Assembly (NCBI GenBank): GCA_964575975.1
Contig: CAZNTU010000048.1
Location: 1 to 31,046, forward strand
Direction of reading: 5' to 3'
Origin: G963674505 sp964575975
Lineage (GTDB): Bacteria > Desulfobacterota > Desulfobacteria > Desulfobacterales > SKZT01
DNA: 31,046 nucleotides
Part shown: piece by piece, positions 1 through 6,743 of the stretch
How positions within the stretch are numbered: position 1 is the first letter of the stretch
How the letters are laid out: each line of letters begins with the position of its first letter
Translations under genes and position numbers: made by a program
The notes under the pieces: model-generated
Databases searched by the model: none
Seen by the model: the letters and a program-made list of their open reading frames with translations, nothing else
What the model was told of the DNA's origin: nothing

Positions 1-121
1 CAATGATTGCTGTATAAGCTTTCATAATAAACCCCATAATATACCAAAATTAAATCAGGATTAAATAATAATATTAAGCTCAAGGGGGGAATTGCGAACC
101 AACCGCACAGCTCGAAAAATT
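1..121. other. AT-rich left edge, no gene seen
   Basis: I see no supportable gene here. The stretch is strongly AT-rich up to about base 78. A G/C-run motif follows at 79-95 and recurs in inverted orientation at the right edge of the window (31009-31025). Confidence 0.5.
79..95 (-). repeat. Dispersed 17-nt motif, copy 1
   Basis: On the minus strand this reads GCAATTCCCCCCTTGAG. The same 17 nt occur on the plus strand at 31009-31025, where they continue into a G-run. Two exact copies at opposite ends of the window suggest a dispersed intergenic repeat. Confidence 0.5.
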
Positions 122-442
122 TCAGGGTTTTCCGAAAATTCGGTTCAACACTCCCATCTTAGGCGTTTCCGGCTCGGGCAGCCCCAGTTGGCGGCATATG
201 CGAACCTCCACCTCGTGGTCGGCCACGTCCGAGCCCTCCGTCACGATCTCGTCTCCCACCATGACCGCCGGGGCCACCGGCAACTCCAATTCGAAATACT
301 CGTCGGTCTGGTACTCCGCGATGGGTTTGGATGTCGTCTCGATCTCTACCGGATATTTTTCGCCCAACCTGGGCATCATTTGCTTGAAATGCTTTCAAGG
401 CTTGCCGTTGGGTTCGTTTAGAAAAAAGCGGACTTTGAGCAT
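122..442 (-). CDS. Small selenoprotein with thioredoxin-fold-like features, in-frame TGA read as Sec16
   Basis: Seen: an ATG at 442 is preceded by AGGAG at 449-453 and opens a frame that runs through one TGA (395-397) to a TGA stop at 122. Reading the internal TGA as Sec gives 106 residues with U at position 16, in the context GKPUKHF. A conventional call would start at the internal Met at 379 and lose the N-terminus and the ribosome binding site. The second half has a VAPAVMVGDEIV stretch, which resembles the cis-proline strand and following hairpin of thioredoxin-fold proteins. A hairpin with loop GGT lies 25 nt after the TGA. Inference: a redox protein using selenol chemistry, perhaps a partner of the thioredoxin reductase or the rhodanese-DsbD protein upstream in the same operon. 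The exact family is not recognised. Confidence 0.8.
362..374 (-). promoter_or_regulatory. Candidate bacterial SECIS hairpin for Sec16
   Basis: On the minus strand GCCCA-GGT-TGGGC forms a perfect 5-bp stem with a GGT loop. The first loop G is 25 nt after the TGA at 395-397. Bacterial SECIS elements recognised by SelB usually carry a G early in an apical loop about 16-37 nt downstream of the UGA, so spacing and loop both fit. Confidence 0.6.
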
Positions 443-483
443 TTTTTTCTCCTTTCATGTCGTGAAAAATTGGAGCGGCGGGG

Positions 484-682
484 TGTTGGCTGTTAGCGTT
501 AGCCGTTAGCCGTAAGCTGTTAACCGTTACCGGTGCCGCTTTGGAATGAAACCGCCAATTAAGGCGCGTAATCATACCGTTTTTTTTGTAGTAATAATCA
601 TAGTTTCTCCTCTAACCGCCAACAGCTAACTGCTAATAGCTAATAGCTAACCGCTAATCGCCAACCGCTAATCGCCAACCGC
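484..682. repeat. Two inverted arms of degenerate GTTAGC-type short repeats
   Basis: The left arm (484-531) is built from GTTAGC/GTTAGCC units. The right arm (611-682) is built from the reverse complement, with units such as GCTAATAGCTAA and a repeated CCGCTAATCGCCAA. The arms flank an AT-rich core of about 80 nt. Because they are inverted, they could form a long imperfect hairpin or cruciform. The right arm covers the last codons and stop of the rhodanese-DsbD gene, so its final residues (AVGD) are repeat-encoded. No other gene is visible in the gap at 443-667. Confidence 0.7.
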
Positions 683-2428
683 GCCGGCCATGCGTTTCAG
701 GAACTCTTCGGGCGGAATAAAATCGACCAGGCGCAGGTCCTCGCGTTCCTTTCCGCTCGCGTCCAGAAACACGATGGTGGGCACGCCTTTTATATCGTAC
801 TGCCGCAAAAGTTGCTCGTGAAGGGGATTGTCGCCCTTGGTCACGTCGATTTTGATCATGGTGAAGTCGTTTCCGGCCAGCCGGACCACGTCGGGATGGT
901 GAAAGACGACCTCGTCGAATTCCCGGCAGGGCGTACACCAGTCCGCGTAGAAATCCACGATCGCTGGTTTTCCTTCGGCCGCGGACTGTCGGACCAGGTC
1001 TTCCGAATAGGAATCCCAGTCTATTCCGGGGCCGCGCATGGCCCAGGCGGTTATCCAGAAGGTCGCAAGAACCAGGCAGGCCGTGCCTGCGAGGGTTTTC
1101 AGCCACGGAAAAGCCTTGAAGTTCGCCTGGCTCTTGTCTATCCAGCCCAGGTGCAGGCCGGCCGCCAGAGCCGCGGCGACCGGAAGGCCTATTTTCAGGA
1201 TTTCGGGAAGAACCGGCCGGATGAAATGGACCGCCATGCCGACCAGGACCCAGCCCATGAGCTTTCGCACCCAAATCATCCATCCGCCCGCCCTGGGAAG
1301 TCTTTGCAGCTGCCCGGAAAAGAGCGCCAGAACGAACAGGGGAAGCCCCAGGCCCATGCTGAGCACGAAGAATATCAGAAAGCCGAGCCAGGGATTGCCC
1401 GTGCCGGCGATCCAGGTGAGCAGCCCTAAAACGAAAGGCCCGATGCAGGGAGCCGCCACGATACCCAAGGTGAGCCCCATGAAAAGGCTTCCGAAATACC
1501 CGGCGTAGGATTTGCCCGCCGCCTGGGTCAACGCTCCCGGGAGGCGAAGCTCCCACAGCCCGAAAAGACTCGTGGAGAACAGGACGAGAACCCCCGCCAC
1601 GACGGCAAGCACGATGGGGTTCTGCAACATGGCGCCCATCAGGCCGCCGGTCAGGGCCGCCATCACGCCCAGGCTCGAGTTCGTGAGCGCAAGTCCCCCC
1701 AAGTAGCAGAGACCGTGCAACAAAAGCTTCGCCTGGCCTGGTTTTTCCCGGGAAGACCGCCCCCCGAAAAACGAAACCGTGATGGGAATCATCGGATAGA
1801 CGCATGGCGTAAGATTCAAGGCAAGTCCTCCGGCGAAAACGCCGAGCAGGGTCCAGAGCATGGCCCATCCCTCGAGGGGACGCTCGCTCGTCGGGTCCGC
1901 AGTCGGGCTTTCCCGAATCGGTTCCGCCGGCCCGGCAAGGCCGCTCCCGACGGGCAATCCGTGTTCCTGCCATTTCGGAAATCCGTAGGGGTCCCTGTAA
2001 ACGTTAGTGTAGCCAAGCGATACGGCCGCACGGGCCGCAGAGTCGCTGCGGACTCACGTCAAGCCCGCTCAGTAGAAAACGATCGCTCGGTCCTTGTCCG
2101 GCCCCAGAAACTCTTCCAGCTCGTCCGCCTTGCTCCAGCGAGTCCACCAAGTGGGCTCCAAGGGAAAATTCAGCGAGCCTTCGATGTGCCCCGTTCGATG
2201 TTCCCACTCCTGGCGCGTATCCACCAGCAAAAGCTTCGATTTTTCTTTATTATAGAGGTCGGCGAGTTCTTCCGTGGAGATCGGCTTGTATCCGCCGCGC
2301 TCGGCCTCGGCGATTACGTCTTCCCATGCGGCCTGCTTCGTCGCGACGGGACGATGGGCGTACCAGACGGAAAAGAAGGTGATCGAAACGGCCGCGAACG
2401 CCAATAAGATAGAGGTATTCTTTTTCAT
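668..2428 (-). CDS. Rhodanese-DsbD-thioredoxin fusion selenoprotein with two in-frame TGA codons (Sec120, Sec125)
   Basis: Seen: the frame from ATG 2428 runs through TGA at 2069-2071 and TGA at 2054-2056 to a TAG at 668, giving 586 residues. Layout: N-terminal membrane anchor (about 6-22); rhodanese domain (about 45-150) whose active loop reads FYUAGLTUVRS; then a DsbD/CcdA-type membrane domain keeping both Cys (PCVYP, C209; PCIGP, C328); then a C-terminal thioredoxin domain with WCTPC (C498, C501). The residues after the second TGA (SDSAARAAVSLGY, then GFPKWQEHGLPV) are a typical rhodanese C-terminus, so neither TGA looks like a real stop. The N-terminal DsbD-alpha domain is absent and the rhodanese takes its place. 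Known: DsbD passes electrons from cytoplasmic thioredoxin to periplasmic thiols. Inference: a membrane electron conduit feeding a selenol rhodanese. AAGGA lies very close to the ATG; the upstream dnaJ-like stop is 25 nt away. Ordinary callers would give a 119-aa rhodanese plus a TTG-started DsbD. Confidence 0.88.
2023..2051 (-). promoter_or_regulatory. Two overlapping candidate SECIS hairpins for Sec120 and Sec125
   Basis: Hairpin 1 (2035-2051) is CCGCAG-CGACT-CTGCGG; its loop G is 25 nt after the first TGA. Hairpin 2 (2023-2037) is CGGCC-CGTGC-GGCCG; its first loop G is 23 nt after the second TGA. Both stems are perfect and both loops begin CG, matching the loose bacterial SECIS pattern. They share the 3' arm of hairpin 1, so they would form one at a time as the ribosome advances. 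Confidence 0.6.
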
Positions 2429-2453
2429 GTCCTTGCATCCATCGGCCGGCCAT

Positions 2454-2771
2454 TCATTTCGGCGGCCCGCCTCTACCCCACAGGGGATCGTCGCCGAAAC
2501 GGTCGAACCACCATTCGTCGGCCGAAAGATGCATTTTTACGGCATCCTCCGAAAAGGAGTACCGATACCCAAGGCAGTAATCCACGATCGTTTCATAGGC
2601 GGCGACGACCTTGCGGGTCGTTTCCGCGCATTCCTCCGTGTTGTCCGGGTGTTTGTCCGGATGCCACCTGGCCAGCAACCGCCTGTAGTTCGATTTGATC
2701 GAAGCCATGGTCGCCGTTTCCGGCAACTCGAGAATTTTTCTCGCCGCCGTGATTTCCTCGTACTTGTTCAT
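2454..2771 (-). CDS. Small J-domain (DnaJ-like) protein
   Basis: This 105-residue protein has a J domain at about residues 4-70, with the WHPDKHPDN stretch supplying the HPD signature needed to stimulate Hsp70 ATPase. There is no G/F-rich or zinc-finger region, so it is a type III-like or J-only protein. The C-terminal 35 residues are acidic and aromatic (DEWWFDRFGDD) and have no known role. Its ATG overlaps the stop of the 90-residue gene by 4 nt, and the rhodanese-DsbD selenoprotein follows 25 nt downstream. Inference: it may recruit DnaK to clients of this redox operon. Confidence 0.85.
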   Translation of the reverse strand: MNKYEEITAARKILELPETATMASIKSNYRRLLARWHPDKHPDNTEECAETTRKVVAAYETIVDYCLGYRYSFSEDAVKMHLSADEWWFDRFGDDPLWGRGGPPK

Positions 2772-3040
2772 TTTCGACCGGACCGGTTCTTTTTCTTTTC
2801 CAGCTTCGACAGAAGAAACGTCGCGCCCCTGCGGGACAATCCCAGCTTCTCGGCCAGCGTGTTTTCATCCAAGGTTCCGTGCTTTTTCGAAAGCGCCAGC
2901 ACTTCCGCCTCCAGTTCCTCCAGCCAGTCCTCGAAAAGGACAAGCAATTCCGGGTCGGCGATCGCCAAAAGCTGCTCGGACCGCGCGACTTTTTCCACCA
3001 GACTCTGGCACATCTGCGTCGGGTCGATACCTTCGCCCAT
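2768..3040 (-). CDS. Small protein with predicted winged-helix-like C-terminus, unknown function
   Basis: This 90-residue protein starts MGEGIDPTQMC and has an acidic helical middle (residues 25-55). Its C-terminal segment (TLAEKLGLSRRGATFLLSKLEKK) resembles a helix-turn-helix of winged-helix type. The ATG lies 13 nt after the TGA of the preceding 58-residue ORF with GGCGGA between them, and its stop overlaps the J-domain gene by 4 nt. I recall no named family with confidence. Its tight position indicates it belongs to the redox operon. Confidence 0.75.
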   Translation of the reverse strand: MGEGIDPTQMCQSLVEKVARSEQLLAIADPELLVLFEDWLEELEAEVLALSKKHGTLDENTLAEKLGLSRRGATFLLSKLEKKKNRSGRK

Positions 3041-3052
3041 GCATTCCGCCAG

Positions 3053-3229
3053 TCAAAAATGCACCATGCCGGCAACCTTGTCGTCTTCGGACTGCCCGAC
3101 AAGGTTCACCAGAAAACGTTCGCGTTCCTCGCTGTCAAGGTCCCGCATCAGCCTTCCCAAAACCTTGGTAATCTCCGACAAGGCATCCTCGGGCGCCATA
3201 CGGGAAACGATCTCGAAAAGTTCGTCCAT
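3053..3229 (-). CDS. 58-residue protein of unknown function in the redox operon
   Basis: An ATG at 3229 opens a 58-residue frame ending GMVHF-TGA. The product is charged and helical (MDELFEIVSRM start, DLDSEERERF in the middle). It sits 24 nt after the ArsR-type gene and 12 nt before the 90-residue gene. It is below usual length cut-offs and easily missed. AAGGA lies about 13 nt upstream of the ATG, so the start signal is weak. Function unknown. Confidence 0.6.
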   Translation of the reverse strand: MDELFEIVSRMAPEDALSEITKVLGRLMRDLDSEERERFLVNLVGQSEDDKVAGMVHF

Positions 3230-3253
3230 TCGGTTCGTTCGTTCCTTATATAT

Positions 3254-3646
3254 TCAAAATGTTTTTCTGTCGGACAGAAGGTCCGCCGCGACATCGCTCA
3301 AGATATTCAATACGTCGAGAATTCTCGGATCCGCCAATTCGTAGTACACGAAGGGTCCTTCGCGCTCCACCCTCACCAGAAGGGAGCGTTTCAGCTCTTT
3401 CAGATGATGGGACACCAGAGGCTGGGACAGATCGAGTTCCTCGACGATCGCGGATACCGATTTTCTGCCGTCGCTGACGAGGAGCAGTATCCTCAGGCGG
3501 TTTCCGTCGGACAGACTCTTGGCCAGAAAGGCCGCGCTTTGCAGACTGTCCTCGCTCAGCCCCCGCCTTGCCGCGACCTTGTCGTCGAGCGCGGCCTCGC
3601 CGGAGCAAGAGGCTTCGTTCGGAGGATTATTCTGGGTTCTGTTCAT
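3254..3646 (-). CDS. ArsR/SmtB-family winged-helix regulator
   Basis: A 130-residue protein whose core (about residues 35-120) is an ArsR winged helix: the LAKSLSDGNRLRILLL helix pair, recognition helix LSQPLVSHHLKEL, then a wing REGPFVYYEL. The start at 3646 (MNRTQNN) is chosen because the longer frame would extend far into the thioredoxin reductase gene; as called the two genes overlap by 20 nt. I see no ELCVCDL-type metal site in alpha-3; one Cys lies near the N-terminus (residue 14). The signal it senses is therefore unclear and could be redox, metalloid or a sulfur species. It probably controls its own operon through the palindrome at 4677-4698. Confidence 0.88.
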   Translation of the reverse strand: MNRTQNNPPNEASCSGEAALDDKVAARRGLSEDSLQSAAFLAKSLSDGNRLRILLLVSDGRKSVSAIVEELDLSQPLVSHHLKELKRSLLVRVEREGPFVYYELADPRILDVLNILSDVAADLLSDRKTF

Positions 3647-4610
3647 CGTCCGAACCGGCCTCTCGGCATACGGCGCCGCCTGTGCGGGTTTCGACGTAGT
3701 GCGCGGCCGCCAGGGCGGCGGTGCATCCGTCCGCGGCGGCAAGCACGATCTGGTTGGCGTACTTTTTCCGGAGATCGCCCACCGCGAAAATTCCCGGAAT
3801 ATCCGTCTCGCATTTTTCGTCCGTAATGACATAGCCGGCCCTGTCGAGTTCGATCCCGGCGGGAACCAGCCCGTTGTTCGGCGCGAACCCGACGAAAATG
3901 AAAACGCCGTCGACATCGATATCCCGCCGTGCCCCGGTTCGCGTGTCCTTCAGAGCCACGCCCCGGACGCCGTCGCCGCCGCCGTCGATCATGGCGACGA
4001 CCGAGTTGTATACGATTTCGATTTTCGGCTCCGCGAAAACGCGCTGCTGAAGAATGCGGCTGCCCCGGAAGGCGTCCCGGCGATGTACCAGATAGACCTT
4101 GCGGGTGATCTTCGAAAGATAAAGCGCGTCTTCCAGAGCGGTGTCGCCCCCGCCCACGACCGAGACGGTCTTGTCGCGGAAAAAGAAGCCGTCGCAGGTC
4201 GCGCAGTACGACACCCCTTTGCCGAAGTATTCGTTTTCGCCGGGGACGTTCAACTTGCGGGCCGTGCCGCCCGCCGCCAGAACGACCGCATGGGACTTCA
4301 GCGACGTGCCGTCGGCGAGACGCACCGTATGGTGCTCGATCCCGGGCTCCGTGGCGACCGCCTCCTTTTCGACGATTTCGAGCCCGTAATGCTTGGCGTG
4401 CCGGTAAAATTTTTCGCAAAGATCGAAACCGCCGATCTCGATAAAACCAGGATAATTCTCGACTTCCTTTGTGATGGCCACCTGGCCGCCCGGCACGCCC
4501 TTCTCGATCAAGACCGTCTTAAGAGCCGCCCGCATGGCGTAAATCCCGGCGGTCAAGCCCGCAGGTCCTCCGCCGACAATAATCAAATCGTACATTTCGT
4601 GTTCAGTCAT
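3627..4610 (-). CDS. trxB: Thioredoxin reductase (NADPH, FAD)
   Basis: A 327-residue low-molecular-weight thioredoxin reductase. It has the N-terminal FAD site (IIVGGGPAGLTAG), the redox-active CATC motif near residue 137, an NADPH-binding VVGGGDTALEDA, the HRRDAFR motif that contacts NADPH phosphate, and a C-terminal FAD motif (IFAVGDLR). The start at 4610 (MTEHEMYD) is preferred over an upstream Met at 4679 because GGCGGA precedes it and the longer N-terminus is atypical. It is the first gene of the minus-strand operon. It reduces thioredoxin-like partners with NADPH; the DsbD-type protein and the small Sec protein downstream are plausible users. Confidence 0.95.
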   Translation of the reverse strand: MTEHEMYDLIIVGGGPAGLTAGIYAMRAALKTVLIEKGVPGGQVAITKEVENYPGFIEIGGFDLCEKFYRHAKHYGLEIVEKEAVATEPGIEHHTVRLADGTSLKSHAVVLAAGGTARKLNVPGENEYFGKGVSYCATCDGFFFRDKTVSVVGGGDTALEDALYLSKITRKVYLVHRRDAFRGSRILQQRVFAEPKIEIVYNSVVAMIDGGGDGVRGVALKDTRTGARRDIDVDGVFIFVGFAPNNGLVPAGIELDRAGYVITDEKCETDIPGIFAVGDLRKKYANQIVLAAADGCTAALAAAHYVETRTGGAVCREAGSDDEQNPE

Positions 4611-4676
4611 GCTTTTTTTTCCGCCGCTTTCGTTTCCGTAAAAGTTACTTTGAGATAGACGTTTTTTTGCCATCAA

Positions 4677-4698
4677 CATATAAAGATTTGTTTATATG
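4677..4698 (-). promoter_or_regulatory. Palindrome overlapping a sigma-70-like promoter of the trxB operon
   Basis: CATATAAA and TTTATATG form a perfect 8-bp inverted repeat around a 6-nt spacer. On the minus strand a TTGACA box lies just upstream (4708-4713) with TATAAA or TAAACA at the -10 position inside the palindrome. An inverted repeat over the -10 element, ahead of an operon that encodes an ArsR-family repressor, is the usual geometry of an autoregulatory operator. Inference only. Confidence 0.45.
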
Positions 4699-4724
4699 CA
4701 GACGGGTTTTTTGTCAAGGCATTT

Positions 4725-5160
4725 TTGAAACGCAAGGCGGATGAAGTCTTTATCGGCGGCGCGTTAAGTTTGACCGGCGTGCAGGCGCCGTTGGACGAAC
4801 CGGGGCTCAAAGGCGCCGAGGTTGCCGTGAAATATTTGAACGACCGCCGCGGCGTTCTGGGCAAGAAGGTTAAATTCGTCAATATAGACGGAAAGAGCGA
4901 CCCGGTGACGGTGGGCAACGCGGCCGTCGATTTGATCGATCCAGGGGCCAAACTAATCGCGGCGCCGTGCGATTTCGACTTTGGCGGTCCCGCCAGCAGA
5001 GAAGTCCGGAAAGTGGGCATCGTCGGAATTTCCACCTGCGCGTCCGACCCGCTTTACAGTTCATGGTCGCTTGGCGACCAGCAATTCACGTTGTCCATGT
5101 GGAACACGACCATGGGGGCCATGGGAGCCGAACACGCCTTCAACGAACAAGGATGGAAAG
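4725..5160 (+). pseudogene. Remnant of a branched-chain amino-acid ABC substrate-binding protein
   Basis: About 145 residues resemble the N-terminal lobe of a LivK-type periplasmic binding protein: GALSLTG near the start, then GLKGAEVAVKYLND and a GKSDPVTVGNAAVDLI segment. The family is normally near 400 residues. The signal peptide is missing, and the frame passes directly into the tail of a different protein near base 5160, so most of the gene has been deleted. Confidence 0.65.
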
Positions 5161-5364
5161 TTGAAAATCCTTTCCGAGCTTCCCGAAAAAACCTCGGAAT
5201 ACTGATCATCGACCACGACATGCCGCCGATCATGCGTCTTTGCCACCGTTTGCACGTACTGTCGCCCGGAAGGACCATCGGCGAAGGCGACGTCGATCAT
5301 GTCCGGAACTTGTCGGCGGTCGTCGAGGCGTATTTGGGCACGAGCGCGCCGCGCGAGAGAGAAA
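5161..5364 (+). pseudogene. C-terminal remnant of a LivG-type ABC ATPase
   Basis: In the same frame as the binding-protein remnant come ILIIDHDMPPIM (the H-loop His of an ABC ATPase), a RLHVLSPGRTIGEG stretch and NLSAVVEAYLG, the usual C-terminus of LivG. The Walker A, signature and Walker B regions are absent, so this is the last quarter of the gene only. Confidence 0.65.
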
Positions 5365-5650
5365 ATGCTAAAAGCCTAAAATTTGAAGGTCCGATGCGGC
5401 GCGGTCGTTGCCGTACACGATGTCAGCCCGGAGGTCTCCCAAGGCGAAATGGTCTGTCTTCTGGGGGCGAACGGCGCCGGAAAGACGACGACCATGCTGT
5501 CGATCGCGGGCGCGCTGAAATCCTTTTCCGGCAAAATCCTTTTCGAGGGCGAGGAGATTTCGTCCTTTTCGCCCGAGAAAACATTGCGAAAAGGGATCGC
5601 CATGGTACCGGAAACCCGGGAGGTTTTTCCCGATTCGACCGCGGTGGCAC
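5365..5650 (+). pseudogene. N-terminal remnant of a LivF-type ABC ATPase with a nonsense codon
   Basis: ATG 5365 begins MLKA, then TAA at 5377-5379, then the frame continues as a LivF N-terminus: CLLGANGAGKTTTM (Walker A) and GIAMVPETREVFPDS (Q-loop region). Similarity stops near 5650, before the signature motif and Walker B. No gene is evident in the following 100 nt (5651-5752). Confidence 0.65.
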
Positions 5651-5752
5651 TCGTCCACCACGACCGACCGAAGAAATCCGATTCGCAATGCTCGTGGACC
5701 TTCAGACCCTCTCTGTCCAAAAACGTTCGAACAGCTTTCGACTTCAGGCAAA

Positions 5753-6247
5753 TCATATTCCCGTATGTCCGGAGACGGCAAGCTCCGAACCCAAACGATC
5801 AACCGCCTTTTCGAAAAACGGCGGTTGCGGCGTACTCTTGAGCTTTTCGACTGCTTTCAGGGCTTTGCCATGCATGCCGTCGCCATTGCCGACATCCTCG
5901 CTTTTCAGCAATTGCACGAGCGCGTCGATAGCGATGATCCGAGCGTCGTAATAGATGTTGTCGTCTTCCAGAATGGCGATCACCTGATGGACCAGCTCCT
6001 TCGACGGGGCCTGAATCTCGCCGACTCGCTTGAGCACTTCTTCGCGAAGTCTCCAGTTCCCCTTGTATCGAAGTATCCGAATCAAGCCGCACTGGCACCG
6101 GCATAAATTTCCGTTGTTTGACAGACCCGCCAAAGTATCCAGAGCGGACCCCCAATCCATAAGGTTTCCAAAGGGATCGTTTTTCATTTCGATCTTCCTT
6201 TCCGGCATAGCCGTCGATGGTGGTTTTCGAGCGATAAAATTACTCAT
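5753..6247 (-). CDS. HEAT-repeat-like protein
   Basis: A 164-residue protein rich in paired helices of HEAT style (RLREEVLKRVGEI, ELVHQVIAILEDD, DARIIAIDALVQLLK). Such repeats normally mediate protein-protein contacts. A CRCQC cluster in the N-terminal third is notable and might bind metal. Its ATG overlaps the stop of the upstream 72-residue gene by 4 nt, indicating co-translation. No catalytic motif is visible. Confidence 0.65.
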   Translation of the reverse strand: MSNFIARKPPSTAMPERKIEMKNDPFGNLMDWGSALDTLAGLSNNGNLCRCQCGLIRILRYKGNWRLREEVLKRVGEIQAPSKELVHQVIAILEDDNIYYDARIIAIDALVQLLKSEDVGNGDGMHGKALKAVEKLKSTPQPPFFEKAVDRLGSELAVSGHTGI

Positions 6248-6462
6248 TCCCCCGAATATTCGGCGTACAAAGCCATTTGCGGTTTCGTCAATCGGCGTTT
6301 GAAGAGGTTTTTCGCAGGGTCGGTCATACTCTGCGGGGAAAACAAGCGCCGTTCAAGACGTTTTATTTTGCCTTCCGGCGTGATAAGCAAAAAATCGGGG
6401 CCTCCGGTGTCGTCGAGCACCACGAAAAATTTGCCGGAAGCTCTGTTTTTTACAAGCTCCAT
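6244..6462 (-). CDS. 72-residue protein of unknown function
   Basis: It begins MELVKNRASGKFFVV and is preceded by a full GGAGGTGA ribosome binding site 6 nt before the ATG. The N-terminal half looks like two beta strands with a turn (FVVLDDTGGPDFLLITPEGKI); the C-terminal half is basic and helical. It is the first gene of a two-gene unit with the HEAT-like gene and lies about 80 nt downstream of a possible sigma-54 promoter. No family recognised. Confidence 0.7.
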   Translation of the reverse strand: MELVKNRASGKFFVVLDDTGGPDFLLITPEGKIKRLERRLFSPQSMTDPAKNLFKRRLTKPQMALYAEYSGE

Positions 6463-6544
6463 CGTTTGTCACCTCCAACCGTTTTACACAAGTGGTTCGT
6501 ATTTCCGGGTTGTTTTCGATAATCCGCGTCCGCGCCTTTACGAA

Positions 6545-6560
6545 TACAATAAAGATGCCA
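6545..6560 (-). promoter_or_regulatory. Candidate sigma-54 (-24/-12) promoter
   Basis: On the minus strand this reads TGGCATCTTTATTGTA, with GG and GT separated by exactly 10 nt, against the consensus TGGCAC-N5-TTGCA. The -12 GC is GT here. It points to the 72-residue and HEAT-like genes, and an AAA+ activator gene lies just upstream. Confidence 0.4.
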
Positions 6561-6743
6561 GAACAGAAAATCGTCGGTAACACTTTGATATTGTTAGAAA
6601 AAAAACGAAAAACGAAATGGAGGCGAGGGAAGGTCGATTTGGAAGGAAACCGCCCGATACGACAATTGCATCGTCGCGAAACCTTTGAAACGACCGGATA
6701 TCGGGGTTCGGGCGGAAACGCCCGGCGAGGGCGATATCGGCAC

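Noticed and set aside
122..124. The final TGA of the small selenoprotein as a further Sec codon
   Set aside because: The frame continues only about 13 codons with no conserved-looking residues, and no SECIS-like hairpin follows. It is treated as the true stop.
654..1973. 439-residue minus-strand frame over the DsbD gene
   Set aside because: Arg/Gly/Pro-rich shadow frame of high-GC coding DNA; the overlapping frame has clear DsbD and thioredoxin motifs.
2768..3229. TGA at 3053-3055 as another Sec codon joining the 58- and 90-residue ORFs
   Set aside because: The frame does continue in phase to the ATG of the 90-residue gene, but I see no good hairpin at SECIS distance, and the second ORF has its own ribosome site 13 nt later. 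Two separate genes are simpler.
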